Source of the DNA: Tretioscincus oriximinensis
Lineage: Eukaryota > Chordata > Lepidosauria > Squamata > Gymnophthalmidae
DNA length: 64,000 bases
Assembly (NCBI GenBank): GCA_022410635.1
Contig: JAJVDF010000282.1
Coordinates: 1,159,356 to 1,223,355, forward strand
Direction: 5' to 3'
Numbering within the stretch: the stretch's first letter is position 1; each line of letters opens with the position of its first letter. The notes under the pieces were generated by a model. The model was not told the origin of the DNA. It worked only from the letters and a program-made list of their open reading frames with translations, and did not search any database. Positions 33,424 through 43,960 of the stretch are shown piece by piece. Both the position numbers and the translations under genes were made by a program.

Positions 33424-33720
33424 TGGCTNAGTCGCTTAGGAATCCGTCTCTCATCTGGGAGATCGGGTTTTAAGGCCCTGTGTGGGATGTGGGGAGGGGT
33501 GACCACNTTCCACTAGCCTGTAACTCTAGCCAACCCAGCTATTTGAAAGCAAGAATGGTAAGAAATTGCAACAGATGTCAAGTAGATTAATGGGAACCAC
33601 CACAGCCTGGTGAGGAAGATAGAATGTCAGCTTCGGTCTGAAAACTATCCTTGTAAGCCACTTTGAGTCCTTCAGGGGAGAAAAGCAGGATATAAAAACC
33701 GAGTTCTTTTTCTTCTTCTT
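33424..33720 (+). mobile_element. tRNA-derived SINE family 1, copy d
   Basis: Sense orientation: AGTCGCTTAGGAATCCGTCTC, GAGATCGGGTTTTAAGGCCC (box B degenerate), TAACTCTAGCCAACCCAGCT, then GAGTCC.TTCAGGGGAGAAAA and a (TTC)n tail. It lies opposite in orientation to copy c across exon 12. Confidence 0.88.
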
Positions 33721-33993
33721 CATTCTTTTGTTTTAGGCCTCACCTATATGGCCACATGACTTCTGGTGCCCCGTCCACCACACAAAAAATGATAAATGTA
33801 TCTGTATGCTTACAAAATGTGTATACCACAATAAAATGAAACAGATATAACTTCAACATAGGAATATAATATTAGGACCTTGCATTATAGGGTATTCAAA
33901 TAAGTACATATAAGACAAAGGAATACATGTATAACATATCCACTTTCTGGATAGGTTGTGGATTTCGTACAAGGCTTCGTCAGGGGACAGATA

Positions 33994-34168
33994 TTATACA
34001 AAAGAACAAGAAATTATAAATCACATTAGAAGTATCAATATGTAGGAGAATGTAAGGGGCACGTCTATTATATAACGACATACCTTTACACAATTACAAA
34101 ATTAACCCATATTATCTAATAGGGGTTCCACCTATAATAAATTACAATTTCTTGTTCTTTTGTATAAC
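33994..34168. repeat. Hairpin repeat, 22-bp arms
   Basis: TTATACAAAAGAACAAGAAATT (about 33994-34015) recurs inverted at about 34147-34168, separated by about 130 bp. The flanking GGCTTCGTCAGGGGACAG resembles repeat 3' ends, so it may be part of a larger unclassified element. Confidence 0.7.
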
Positions 34169-34823
34169 ATCACAGTTCATCAGCATAAAAATAGTGACAA
34201 CCATTCATGATATGGTTACCACAAAAAATACGAGTTTCGAGTTTTAAGAGATGTGGAAAATAAGATTTTTTTCACTGGGTGCAAACAATGCCTGCAACTT
34301 TTGATAATTTTTGCAAATCCGTTAAAGCTGCAAAACTCCTGTCTCAGATTTTTGTGGTAACTCTGATTCACAGTAAAGATATTAGTAGATTAATTTTATG
34401 CAGTTCAGTTTTAATGGACTAGTCTGTTTATCTAATCTGTATTTTGTGTTTAAATAAATGAAATACTACGTTAGTATGAGAGTGTGTAAGGGTAGTCTGA
34501 TCTATAATTATAATAAAAGACTTGGCTGGCAGGCTCTACAATAAACCNAATCCATAGTATTGAAGACATAGCCTAAGCAGATCATTTTCTCATTCAGAAA
34601 ACGAAGCAATTGCATTGTGACTAGAGGAAAAAATAATAGTTGAACTGAATTTACAGAATCCAGTCCATGTCACTGCAGGTAGCAGATTGAATTTAACAAG
34701 CCATATGGCTTGTAATTGTTAAGTATGATTAATTCATAATGTTTGTTAATTTTATGCCTTACATTATGGTTTGTTATTATTTCATTTAATTATAGTGCCA
34801 TGTTGGGTTTTTTTTCTCTGTAG

Positions 34824-35018
34824 GTTTTGATGAGGGCTCTCAGGGATTTTAATCTGTCCAAAATAGTCACTAACGACGCTCCGATATTTCTGGGCCTGAT
34901 CAGTGACTTGTTTCCATCGCTGGAAGTTCCACGGAAAAAAGATCTAAAGTTGGAACAGCTGGTGCGCCAGTCCATAGCAGAACTCCATTTGCAGCCTGAG
35001 GAAAACTTCATACTGAAG
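34824..35018 (+). CDS. DNAH11: Dynein heavy chain exon 13 (before AAA2)
   Basis: A 65-codon exon, phase 0 at both ends, after CTGTAG and before GTGGAA. It reads [34 protein letters not shown] and [38 protein letters not shown] is the usual family sequence here. The LQPEE.FILK ending fits DNAH11 well. An open frame continues for seven codons into the intron, but the frame to exon 14 requires the donor chosen. Confidence 0.95.
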
Positions 35019-36300
35019 GTGGAAATAATTGGCTTTCCGCTTAGCTTGTAGAAAATTTGAAACGAGGTAGTGAATATTATGATGATCACAGTTGTTTGAT
35101 ATGAGTAGGTCCCAACATCTGTCCGAGGCCATTAGGAAATTCAGTGATAAGTCAAAGCAATGGACTTCTTGTTTTTATATAATAGGCAGCTGGCATATTA
35201 AATGCGTCTATTTCAATATCAAGGAACCCATTCGAGGAATTAATCCACACTATTCATCTAGAGTCATAAGGTATAAGGTGAGAACTGTGCCCATCTTAGC
35301 ACTCGTCTTCAGCTTTTTGGTGACCTTGGCTTTATTACACTGTTGTCCAGAGGTTTTAAAAACGGTTTTTATCCCCCTTATTAGCCTTTTCTAGGCATAA
35401 ACACACAGAAGTTAAAATTAACATTAAGTAGAGCTTTCGTCCAAAGAAAAGTTCAAGAATGACTGACTAAGGACACTGACTTCTCTACCCATGGGAGGCA
35501 AGGCAGAGCTAAATGGGTTGCTGGGGTTACCGAGAAGGGAGGTACAAGTGTGCATTCATTTCTATAGCTCTTGCCTTTAACTGCCCTTTGAGCAAATGAT
35601 GCACTTGAGTCCCCAGAGTGAGTGCCTTATTCCATCCCATTGTCACTGTACTATAATTTGATTTTAAGGCAACAGTTCTCTCATAAATCTCACTAAAGAA
35701 AGGTGAATATTTTGCATTTTGTCCCTTTTTTGGTAACNGGACATAGTTAGTGCCACAGGCTTAGTTTTTTTTTTCCTGCGTTAACATTTGTCAGCAAACA
35801 GGCCTAGTCATTATACCTTCTATATATTTAAGCTCAAGTTCTGCTTTTCTCTTTCATAAATGTACATACCTATAATAGCTAGGCTGACCAGATGATCCCT
35901 TTTGGAGNGTGGGGGTTAGAAACCTCATGGTTTTTGCTGAGGAATTTTCTTTCAAAAAAAGACTTTTTTTCGGAAAAAAAATCTTTTTTTAAAAAAAATT
36001 CCCCTTAGGAAAAAATGGGAGGTACCGCAAAACTGAGTTTTCACCCCACCCCCAAAGGGATCATCTGTTCAGCCTAGTAATAGCCCTAGTAGGTTAAAAT
36101 ACAGATGGAAATAAAAGTTGAAACAGTAAACTAGAAATGAGGAAATAGTTAAATTTATTTCTAAATAAACTGAAACTATATAAATTATTACCACCAACAC
36201 CCAAATGAAGTGTTCTCTGCTCTTTTTTTTTTATTCTGTATAAAGCATTTGCCATTAAAGGATGTCAATTTTTCTCTTGATCTTCTTAAATTACTTTTAG
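35019..36300 (+). other. Intron between exons 13 and 14
   Basis: It contains one foldback hAT-like element (35880-36076). The remainder, including a 100-codon open frame at 35092-35394, resembles no family I know. Confidence 0.8.
35880..36076. mobile_element. hAT-like foldback MITE, copy D
   Basis: TAGGCTGACCAGATGATCCC pairs with GGGATCATCTGTTCAGCCTA. The hairpin interior is poly-A/poly-T rich. The flanks ATAATAGC and GTAATAGC match at 7 of 8 positions. Confidence 0.85.
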
Positions 36301-36378
36301 GTTTTACAGCTGGAAGAACTGTTGGCTGTCAGGCACTCAATCTTTATTGTTGGAAATGCTGGGACAGGAAAAAGCCAG
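36301..36378 (+). CDS. DNAH11: Dynein heavy chain exon 14 (AAA2 Walker A)
   Basis: A 26-codon exon, phase 0 at both ends, after ACTTTTAG and before GTACAA. It encodes [17 protein letters not shown] and the AAA2 P-loop GNAGTGKS followed by Gln. AAA2 binds nucleotide but is generally thought to have a structural rather than cycling role in dyneins. The P-loop is complete. Confidence 0.95.
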
Positions 36379-37892
36379 GTACAATTACAAAATTTTTATG
36401 TCCCTTCAACAAATTTCTATTTTACATCAATTGGTAATGCAAGTAATGCAGCATAATTTGTTACATTGAACAAAGTGCTTAATAGTGCCAATATTTTGAG
36501 TTTGTTGAGCACAGCATTGGGTAAATAATTCCTTAACTAGCAAGGGGATCTTGTAGCACTTAGAGATTAATAAGAAAAAGATAGGCAATATGAGCTTTCA
36601 TAGAAAACCCTACTTCTTCAGATGCATATTGCTACCTTTCTAGCACCGTAGTGCTATCTTTCTAGCATTACCATTGCTGAATCCCTGCAATTGTGTGAGA
36701 CAAATCCTCCTTAATCGTATTATCATAGCATGAAAAAAGCCAAAGCTGGATCCATCCATAAAAATAACTTTTATTTACAATGTCCTTTTAACCAAAGGGC
36801 AGCACACATAGCTTTTGTTGCTTTCTCCATAACAGAACTCTGCAAAGTAAGCAGGGCTGAGATAGTTCTATAGAATTGTGACTGGCCCAAGGTCATCCAA
36901 CTGTCTTCATGGAGGAGTGTGGAATCAAAATAGGAGACAGATAAGAGTATAACACTCTAACCACTAGACTAAACTGGCTGTCAAACCACATCTGGATGCG
37001 TCCATAGAGTACAGTGATAAACAATCAGAACTTAACAGGCAGTCAAATTTTCTCAAGCAAAATCTCTTTTTCACATCCTGATCATAAGGACCCCTCAATG
37101 GTTGTTACCGCTTCTGGAACACTTAACATGGATCTCAAATTCCAACTAGATTTCAGGAATAAGTTCCATATGTACACCACTACCATCCTGCCTAAAGGAC
37201 TTTTATTTGGACCTTTAAGGGAAGCTCTACATGAAATACATCATCCTAGGTCATACTGGTCTGATTTTGGGTCAGAACAAGTGCAGACCCAAAATGAGGT
37301 TCAAACACAAAATAAGCTAATCGCCTTTCAGTTCATATTTAACTCTCAAATCTGTGGTGAGCTGATGAGAGAAAGACTGTAGGGATGAAGAAGCTGGTAT
37401 CATACATGTTAGCCAGCTGTGATTCTGCAGCCCTGATTGACTGGAGTCTTCATGCGGTACCGTGAAGTGGCATGCCAGACCCCAGGGCTGCAGGCAGCTT
37501 CCTATGGAAGCAGCAGCCAATTTGAGCTGATGTTGGAAAATATCAGCAACCTGTTATTTCATGACAAAGGAGCTTTTTCATGGGTGAACTACAGAAGGAC
37601 AGTGAAAGCTCCGTTATCTTTTGTGTTAGAGGCATTATGATGATTCTGCCAACCCTGTAGGAGATCATTGTGTGGAAGTGGCCAACATGTTCTTTCAAGA
37701 CTGTTGGCATAGATCTCCCAGACAAATACACATTTAGTTGTAATATATAAATTCAACAGATACACTGTATTTTTGTACTATACCAAGACCAATGAATGAT
37801 CGTAGTTATTTAAGAAATAACCTGATTTTAAAAATTTGGTGATTCTGCTTTGATTGTCCTGCTTGATCTAGCTATTGTGTTTTGATTTTTAG
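36379..37892 (+). other. Intron between exons 14 and 15
   Basis: It holds a repeat end (36540-36640), an antisense SINE family 2 copy and a region (37380-37560) distantly similar to 51390-51650 (GGGCTGCAG.CAGCT.CC). An open frame at 37014-37382 (122 codons) is unexplained. Confidence 0.75.
36780..36984 (-). mobile_element. tRNA-derived SINE family 2, copy a
   Basis: In reverse orientation it contains AAAGGGCAGCACACATAGC, TTTTGTTGCTTTCTCCATAAC, GGCCCAAGGTCATCCA, GAGGAGTGTGGAATC and CTAACCACTAGACTAAACTGG. The last is a box A region in antisense. Confidence 0.85.
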
Positions 37893-38025
37893 ATATTAAG
37901 GACCTTGTATGTCACTTACGGCAATATGAAACTTAAGCCAGTGTGGAATGATGTCAATCCCAAAGCTGTTACCACTGATGAACTTTTTGGATTCCTTCAT
38001 CCAACAACGAGGGAGTGGAAAGATG
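37893..38025 (+). CDS. DNAH11: Dynein heavy chain exon 15 (AAA2)
   Basis: A 133-nt exon after TTTTTAG, ending one base into a Gly codon (phase 1) at a GTATTT donor. It encodes [20 protein letters not shown], then [13 protein letters not shown] and TTREWKDG. [20 protein letters not shown] is a strong DNAH11-type match. A 105-nt intron follows. Confidence 0.95.
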
Positions 38026-38130
38026 GTATTTCTAATAATTTCTCTGTCAACTGACACAGAAAATATTTAAGTTACAAATCCTTAAACCTTGGCTTAGACT
38101 GGGTGGTGTTTTTTTTAAATTCATTTTAAG

Positions 38131-38258
38131 GATTGTTTTCATCCATGATGAGAGAACTGTCTAACATTGTCCATGAAGGTCCAAAATGGATAGTGCTTGA
38201 TGGAGACATTGATCCTACATGGACTGAATCTCTCAACACTGTCATGGATGACAATAAG
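38131..38258 (+). CDS. DNAH11: Dynein heavy chain exon 16 (AAA2 Walker B region)
   Basis: A 128-nt exon after TTTTAAG that completes the Gly codon, then [24 protein letters not shown] and [11 protein letters not shown], with donor GTTAGT. The family consensus [20 protein letters not shown] is kept except for two Thr replacements (TWTES for MWIES). The VLDGDID segment is the AAA2 Walker B strand. Confidence 0.95.
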
Positions 38259-38810
38259 GTTAGTAACTTGTTCTGATATGTGTGAATTACCTGAAATGTT
38301 TTCTTTAGCCTGGCTGTCACAAATACAATTGTTTTCTTCTGGGAATGGGTGTCACCTACTGCTGTTCTATTATATATTTTTCGTACTCAGAACCACTGAG
38401 AAAGGTAGGTAACATAGAAGAACAATGCTAAATACAGAGAAGGGGAACTTAATGGCCAAATGTGGATGTGGAGGTCTTCAGGATTCTAGAGTGATAACAA
38501 GACAAGTGTTGTTCTTCCCAGCTGCATTTTGGTTGTTTTAGTGATGTGCCTGTTTCAGCCAGCCATTCAATTTGAGGATAAACAGACTTAAATGGAATGC
38601 TGAATGCCCGCAAAAAGTCAATGTGCAATCTTTTTTAAAATGATGACTATAATGGATGAAAGTCCAGACTAAGAATGAATATGTAGAATAAAAAAGCCCA
38701 GACATTAATTCTTTAAAAGGATAACCTATTTGATTCCATTATCCTTTGTAGAATCAATGAATTCTAATATGTCTAATATCAATTGGGAAGACAAAGTGTA
38801 AGCTTCACTC

Positions 38811-38849
38811 TTCCTTCCTTCCTTCCTTCCTTCCTTCCTTCCTTCCTTC

Positions 38850-38948
<99 letters not shown>
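38811..38948. repeat. (TTCC)n(TTTC)n microsatellite
   Basis: About 40 bp of TTCC followed by about 98 bp of TTTC, directly abutting an antisense LINE tail. A likely length-polymorphic, slippage-prone tract. Confidence 0.98.
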
Positions 38949-38949
38949 A

Positions 38950-39110
38950 CATTTCTATATCCCCCTATACCCAAAGGTCTCAGGGCAGATAACAACAAAA
39001 ACAGAACTAACATACTAAAAAAACAATAGTACTGTAAAACAGGGTTGAAAAGAGTAGTTTTTTCAGCCAAAGGACAGTTAAAGAGATGAAATATGTAGTG
39101 AAAAAAAATC
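38950..39110 (-). mobile_element. L2-like LINE 3' tail
   Basis: In reverse complement it carries the LINE end (CCTGAGACCTTTGGGTATAG, then CCTTTGGCTGAAAAAACTA). The TTTC microsatellite lies at its 3' end and may have grown from the insertion's tail. Confidence 0.75.
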
Positions 39111-40221
39111 AAACATACCTTAGAAGTAGCAATGTGAGGTTCTTTCATTCTTGACCTCTCTCTAGTCCTCCTTTTTTGGTTCTAGAATGTTCTTGGGAGG
39201 GCGAGGGGTAGATTAGCCTGTGAATAATCTGTCATCCTCTCTGAATAACCTGTGAGGGAGCTTTTTTTTTTTTAAGTGTATGAATGCACAGGTTGCGCCC
39301 AGACAGTGTCAATAATCCAACTGAAATTTGAATTTCTTTTGCATTTGCCTCACCAGCCTTTTCTATAAGCTGGGAGAATGCAGGTTTTAAAGCTGATTAT
39401 CCAAATTATCAGTAAAGTGGGAAAGCCAGCTGTCAAATTGGGATACAGGGTTGAACTGGAAAGGCTATGCTGTGTGGATAATTTTTAGCGGGAAATTGCA
39501 AGATTGTTGTTGTGGGAATAACAGGTTACATTCCCAAAAGTTTTCCCTCACCTCACAAAAGGTGTGTGTGAAGCCCTGGGAGTCAGAATTACTGCACTTC
39601 CTCTTGACAACCAGCAAACAAAATGGCTACCAGGATAGACACATGGAAAATCTCATTTGCTAAGATATTAGTGATTTCCTTCCTCAGTGCTAGTTGCTCT
39701 CTTCACCACATGGTTTGCCTAACTATCTGATTTAAGATGCAATCGCGATCCATCCTCAACGATCTCAAAGCTTCCACACTGCTCTGACACGTTGCCTACC
39801 AATCTCATCACATGTTGAGCCCCATAAGGCATTGTTGTGGTTGCCTTCCTACGATTCCCAAGCATTCTCTGCGAGTCAATGAACTTTTATATGTTGCCCC
39901 AAAGTCTCGCAAGATTTTCCAAGTTCACATTGCTGAGTTTACAAAATGCCGCTGTTGAATCGCACAAACTGCGGTGGTCACAGACCTTTTAGTGAGTGGA
40001 TAGCTGTATATGCGTGACCTCATGAGGAGGATTTAAGGTGATGCTGCTACCAACTCAATAGAAATCATGCGTGAGGATGTGGCCTCACTTAAGATGCAAC
40101 CTATATGTCATGTTTTGTAAACTTTGCACACATCAGAATGGAAAGGTAAACTACAGTTAACAAAATACGAATAGCCCTTTTTTCAAAGATGATAAAGTGA
40201 TCAATGTACATTATGGTGCTG

Positions 40222-40349
40222 TACTGACACATACTTTTAATCCATCTTCAGTCCTGAAGAAGTGAACTAAACTAAGAGGGAAAATGTTTTTTGCCTTGTT
40301 TGGTTCAGTTCTTCAGGACTGAAGATGGGTTAGAAACATGGGTCAGAAC
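40222..40349. mobile_element. Hairpin MITE with CTTCAGTCCTGAAGAA core
   Basis: The left arm (40222-40268) and right arm (40303-40349) are inverted repeats of about 45 bp, including ATCTTCAGTCCTGAAGAA against TTCTTCAGGACTGAAGAT. Relatives are at 48507-48634, 55545-55716 and 56540-56612. Confidence 0.8.
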
Positions 40350-42384
40350 AAGGCTGGGCTGGAAATATTATTGTTTACCTCTGATCCGTCCAGAAAACAA
40401 TTTAAATTATTTTTTGGAAGTGACCAAGCATTTTTCGCTTTCTTGAACTATACACAAAAATCATTGCAACTGATACAGTTGTGATATAATACATTTAAAT
40501 TACCTCAAAACAAACTTTTAAAAAATGGAAGATTAGATTGGTTAAGCTTATTCTTAATACTCATTTAGAAATTAGCTTTTTTTTTAAAAAGGGGGAAGCG
40601 AAACTCTTTTTAACTAAAATGAAGAACAGAGAAAAATTGGAACGCTATGCTATTACCTTGGAAATGGGTGGAGCTGAGTATTGTGTCTGTGTGTCTGTGT
40701 ATTAATCTTCATTGATTAGTATATCACATTTATTCACTGCAACATCCCAGACTTCCTTTTTGACGGCTACAACAGCAGGAGAGCAAACCGCTGGATTTGA
40801 GATACTTTGTGCAAATTGAAAAGAGATTTTGCCCTAATTTTGCACAATGGTAGAAACCTCCTTTAAATCACATTTTCCTAAGCAGCTTCTAGAATAGCTC
40901 TTGTTGTTAGATTCTAAGGACTCTATTGTAACTTTTAAGCTAAAGTGCTCAGTAGGGGGTGTGCAGAATAGCACCTCCCCTTTGGAACACCAAAAGAATG
41001 GTGTACAATCATAGAAGATAAAAATGGATCAGACTAAAACAGGTTATCCAAATTCACTGTGTTACATTGAACTGGGTCTATGACATATTTTGCATGGTCT
41101 ATTTTTTTTTAAAAAAATTTAATCTGTCATAAAACATTTCATATTATCAAAGACAAAATGTTACCAGCACTTGGAGGGACAACTGTGGATCCTTGTAAGA
41201 TGTCAAGAAAATAACTATTTTGATTGTTGCCACAAATCAACAGTAAATGTTGAATTATTTGGAAAATTCATGATGTTGGGGACACACATACACATAGAGG
41301 AAATCAGGATAAACAGATTTTTCATAAAATGTGAGCAAATCTAGGAATGATGGCCACTATTTAAAAATAGATCTTATTACAGCAGGAAAGTCTGCAACAA
41401 AGTGATCTATTTGCTTAACCAGAACCCTAGCCAGAATCCATTCCTTAATTAAAAATGTCATTTTTAATTTGTTGTCATTTTACCTTTTGTAGAATTGTAT
41501 GGAATAGAAAGATCTTCATCGTTCCCTCACACATAAGATAATCCATAAACAATAAAGTTTCACCTTCTGTTTTCTAATTCAATGGACAAAAGCTCAACAT
41601 CTGGAAAAAAGGGGAAAAATCTCACATCTGTTCTTTTAACTTTCTTCAATCCTTCTTCACTTTTGAACAATGAGATTTATTCTGAAAAAATGAATTAAGC
41701 TCATTCTTCAAGAACAAAAATAACTAATGAAGGGTTAAAAGTTAAGATGTGACCAGGGCCTGAATTTCATAGACTTTTGTTCAATGCATATTTAAAGTAT
41801 AACTTATCTGTTCTTACTAAATTTAAGAGATTTCTTACAGTATATAGCTCGTTCATAAACTCTTGATATGATTTAATGGTCATTTTCTACCTTTTTTTAC
41901 CAGCTGTGTTCAGTCCCCTGTAACTGTATTTATTTCCATGGCATATATGTGATCCACATTAGAGAAAACATCGCTTGCATTATAGTATTCTAATAATTAG
42001 AAACTTTTAAGTTTCATATGCTGCTACTGGGCACCACTGAGATGGCACAATTGCCTCTATGGGCATTTTTATTTAGGAATGGTTTGTCATTGTTGCCTAC
42101 TTCCAGAGAGGCAGGGAATTTAAATTTCAGAAAATTTCAGAAAGTTTCTTAAGATTTTAGTTTTTCAATATAATTCAGTCTCACATATTGCTAGTGAACA
42201 TATTATTGGTTGTCTAGGCACAGTCCCAATATATAACTATTGTATATAATGTGAAAACTGTTTACTTGATCTGCTCGCTTGCATTCATGTACTTAATGGA
42301 AATTTCATTGGTAGTTTCCTAAACATTGGTTAAGTATTCTCATTTTTTATTTCTATTCTTAGTAATANAAACAAACAAAAATTA

Positions 42385-42784
42385 GCTGCCGCGTTTTCCC
42401 AAAAATAAGCCCTAGCATGATTTTTTAGGATTTGGGGGGAATGTCTGATTTATAAGTCCTATTCCAAAAATAATCCCTAGTTACAATTCATTAAAAAATC
42501 AATTCAAAACAAAACAAAAAGAGAGCAAGGAAGGTAAAACAGTGGGAGAAGGGAGGGAGCAGAAGAGAAGAAGGAAGGAAAGTAGTACTGGGAGGGGGGA
42601 GAGGTAGAAGAGGCGGAAACGGAGTAGCACGGGTGTAGGGGGGCAGGGGGAAAAAAGAAGGAAGAAAGGAAGGGGATTGTCGTTCATGGAAAAACAAGAC
42701 ATCCCATGAAAATAAGCCCTACCACATCTTTTGGAACAAAAATTAATATGAGAAGCTGTCTTCTTTGGGGGGGAACACAGGTAG
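42385..42784. mobile_element. TIR element with ATAAGCCCTA repeats
   Basis: The left end CCGCGTTTTCCCAAAAATAAG and right end CTTTGGGGGGGAACACAGGTA are imperfect inverted repeats. AAAATAAGCCCTA.CA recurs near both ends. A purine-rich block (about 42513-42680) fills the middle. A widespread amniote MITE type. Confidence 0.75.
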
Positions 42785-43243
42785 TAAAACACACACAGTT
42801 CAAAAGGAAGTTCTCCTGAATATGTATTGATGAAAGGAATACAACCCAACACTATGGCACAGAGCTGGAAGGTGTGTGAGAATCTCATACATCCTGTGAG
42901 CAAACCCCTCTGTACAAGGGCACGAGTATGAGAAACTCTCATGTCTTATATGGGNATTTTTACCAGGATTTTTTCTGGTTATCAGAACCAGTAGTGACAT
43001 CACAAACAATGTCACTTTTCAGCTTCTGCTTCCAGGAATGGTGCCTGGAAGTAATGTCATTTCTAGCCCTGTATCAGAAGTGACGTCAAAAAATTTCACA
43101 TGCACTATATGAAAGAAAAATCATATTCTTGAGTATTCTATGTTGTTTAAAATGTACTTTTATTTTTTTTAAATAGTACCATATTTACTTAATATGGAAA
43201 GCAAACTCTTCTTACATTGAATTCACAATGCCCTTGTATTTAG

Positions 43244-43392
43244 GTTCTGACTCTAGCAAATAATGAACGGATTGCATTAACATCTTCCATGCGCCTTGTT
43301 TTTGAAATAAGCCACCTTTGGGCTGCAACTCCAGCCACCGTATCAAGAGCAGGGATCCTCTATGTAAATACACAGGATCTAGGCTGGAGTCC
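43244..43392 (+). CDS. DNAH11: Dynein heavy chain exon 17 (AAA2)
   Basis: A 149-nt exon after TATTTAG reading [40 protein letters not shown] and VNTQDLGWS, ending two bases into a Pro codon (phase 2) at [13 protein letters not shown] replaces the usual LASNERI, and [14 protein letters not shown] replaces [13 protein letters not shown]. The [11 protein letters not shown] block is the conserved arginine-bearing segment of AAA2. Confidence 0.95.
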
Positions 43393-43439
43393 GTGAGTAC
43401 CTGTGCTTTTCAAACATTATCTGGTTTATAATATATTAT

Positions 43440-43873
43440 TACTTATTTATTTGCATTTTTATATCGTCCTATACCCAAAAGGTTTACAATAAAAATAGAA
43501 CAGTAGTAATGAAGAGTTCTGTTTTTTCAGCCAAAGGCCAACTTAAAGAGGTACATCTTTAGTGATTTCTTGAATGAATACAATGCTGGTGATTGATGCG
43601 CCTCCAGGGGGAGACTGTTCCATAGTCTAGGGGCTGCCAGTGAGAAGGCCCTGTCCTGGGTTCCTGTCCTCTTTGCTACCGAGAGTGAAAGCACAATCAG
43701 GATAATGTCCTCTGCAGGTCTTAAGGTATGAGCAGGTTGATATGGGAGAAGGAATGCCGTTAGATGTTTGGGACCCAAGTTATATAGCTCTTTGTAGATT
43801 AAGTCCAGCAAGGGGTCTTGCAGCACTTGGAGACTAACAGGAGAAAGATATGTAGCATGAGCTTTCGTAGACA
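43440..43873 (-). mobile_element. L2-like LINE 3' end with coding remnant
   Basis: The minus-strand frame 43527-43874 reads LGPKHLTAFLLPYQPA, then DRAFSLAAPRLWNSLPLEA and FKKSLKMYLFKLAFG. This is the best preserved C-terminus of this LINE in the window. Confidence 0.85.
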
Positions 43874-43960
43874 CATCTGCTTCTTTAGATGCTTTGGTAG
43901 ACGCGTCTACGAAAGCTCATGCCACCTTACCTTTCTCCTAAGACTAACACGACTAGTTCT
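43805..43960. repeat. Palindromic pair of GTCTACGAAAGCTCATG repeat ends
   Basis: CATGAGCTTTCGTAGACAC at about 43857 is followed by the inverted GTCTACGAAAGCTCATGCC at about 43905. CAGGAGAAAGATATG and CTTACCTTTCTCCT also pair. It looks like two copies of the 13085-type repeat head to head. Confidence 0.75.

Larger units (their letters stand above)
33014..34823 (+). other. Intron between exons 12 and 13
   Basis: It carries a sense SINE (33424-33720) and a repeat with a long hairpin (33994-34168). Remaining AT-rich sequence has no recognised feature. Confidence 0.85.
38259..43243 (+). other. Intron between exons 16 and 17
   Basis: A 5-kb intron with a (TTCC)n/(TTTC)n tract, a LINE tail, a hairpin element and an ATAAGCC-type TIR element. 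A part at about 39720-40020 shares blocks in reverse with 12960-13020. The stretch 40350-42380 shows nothing recognisable. Confidence 0.8.

Noticed and set aside
38811..38948. CRISPR or regular spaced repeat array
   Set aside because: Plain tetranucleotide microsatellite with no spacers; no CRISPR-like pattern anywhere in this eukaryotic sequence.
38726..39148. 140-codon open frame with KERKKERK repeats
   Set aside because: Translation of the (TTTC)n microsatellite and adjacent LINE tail.
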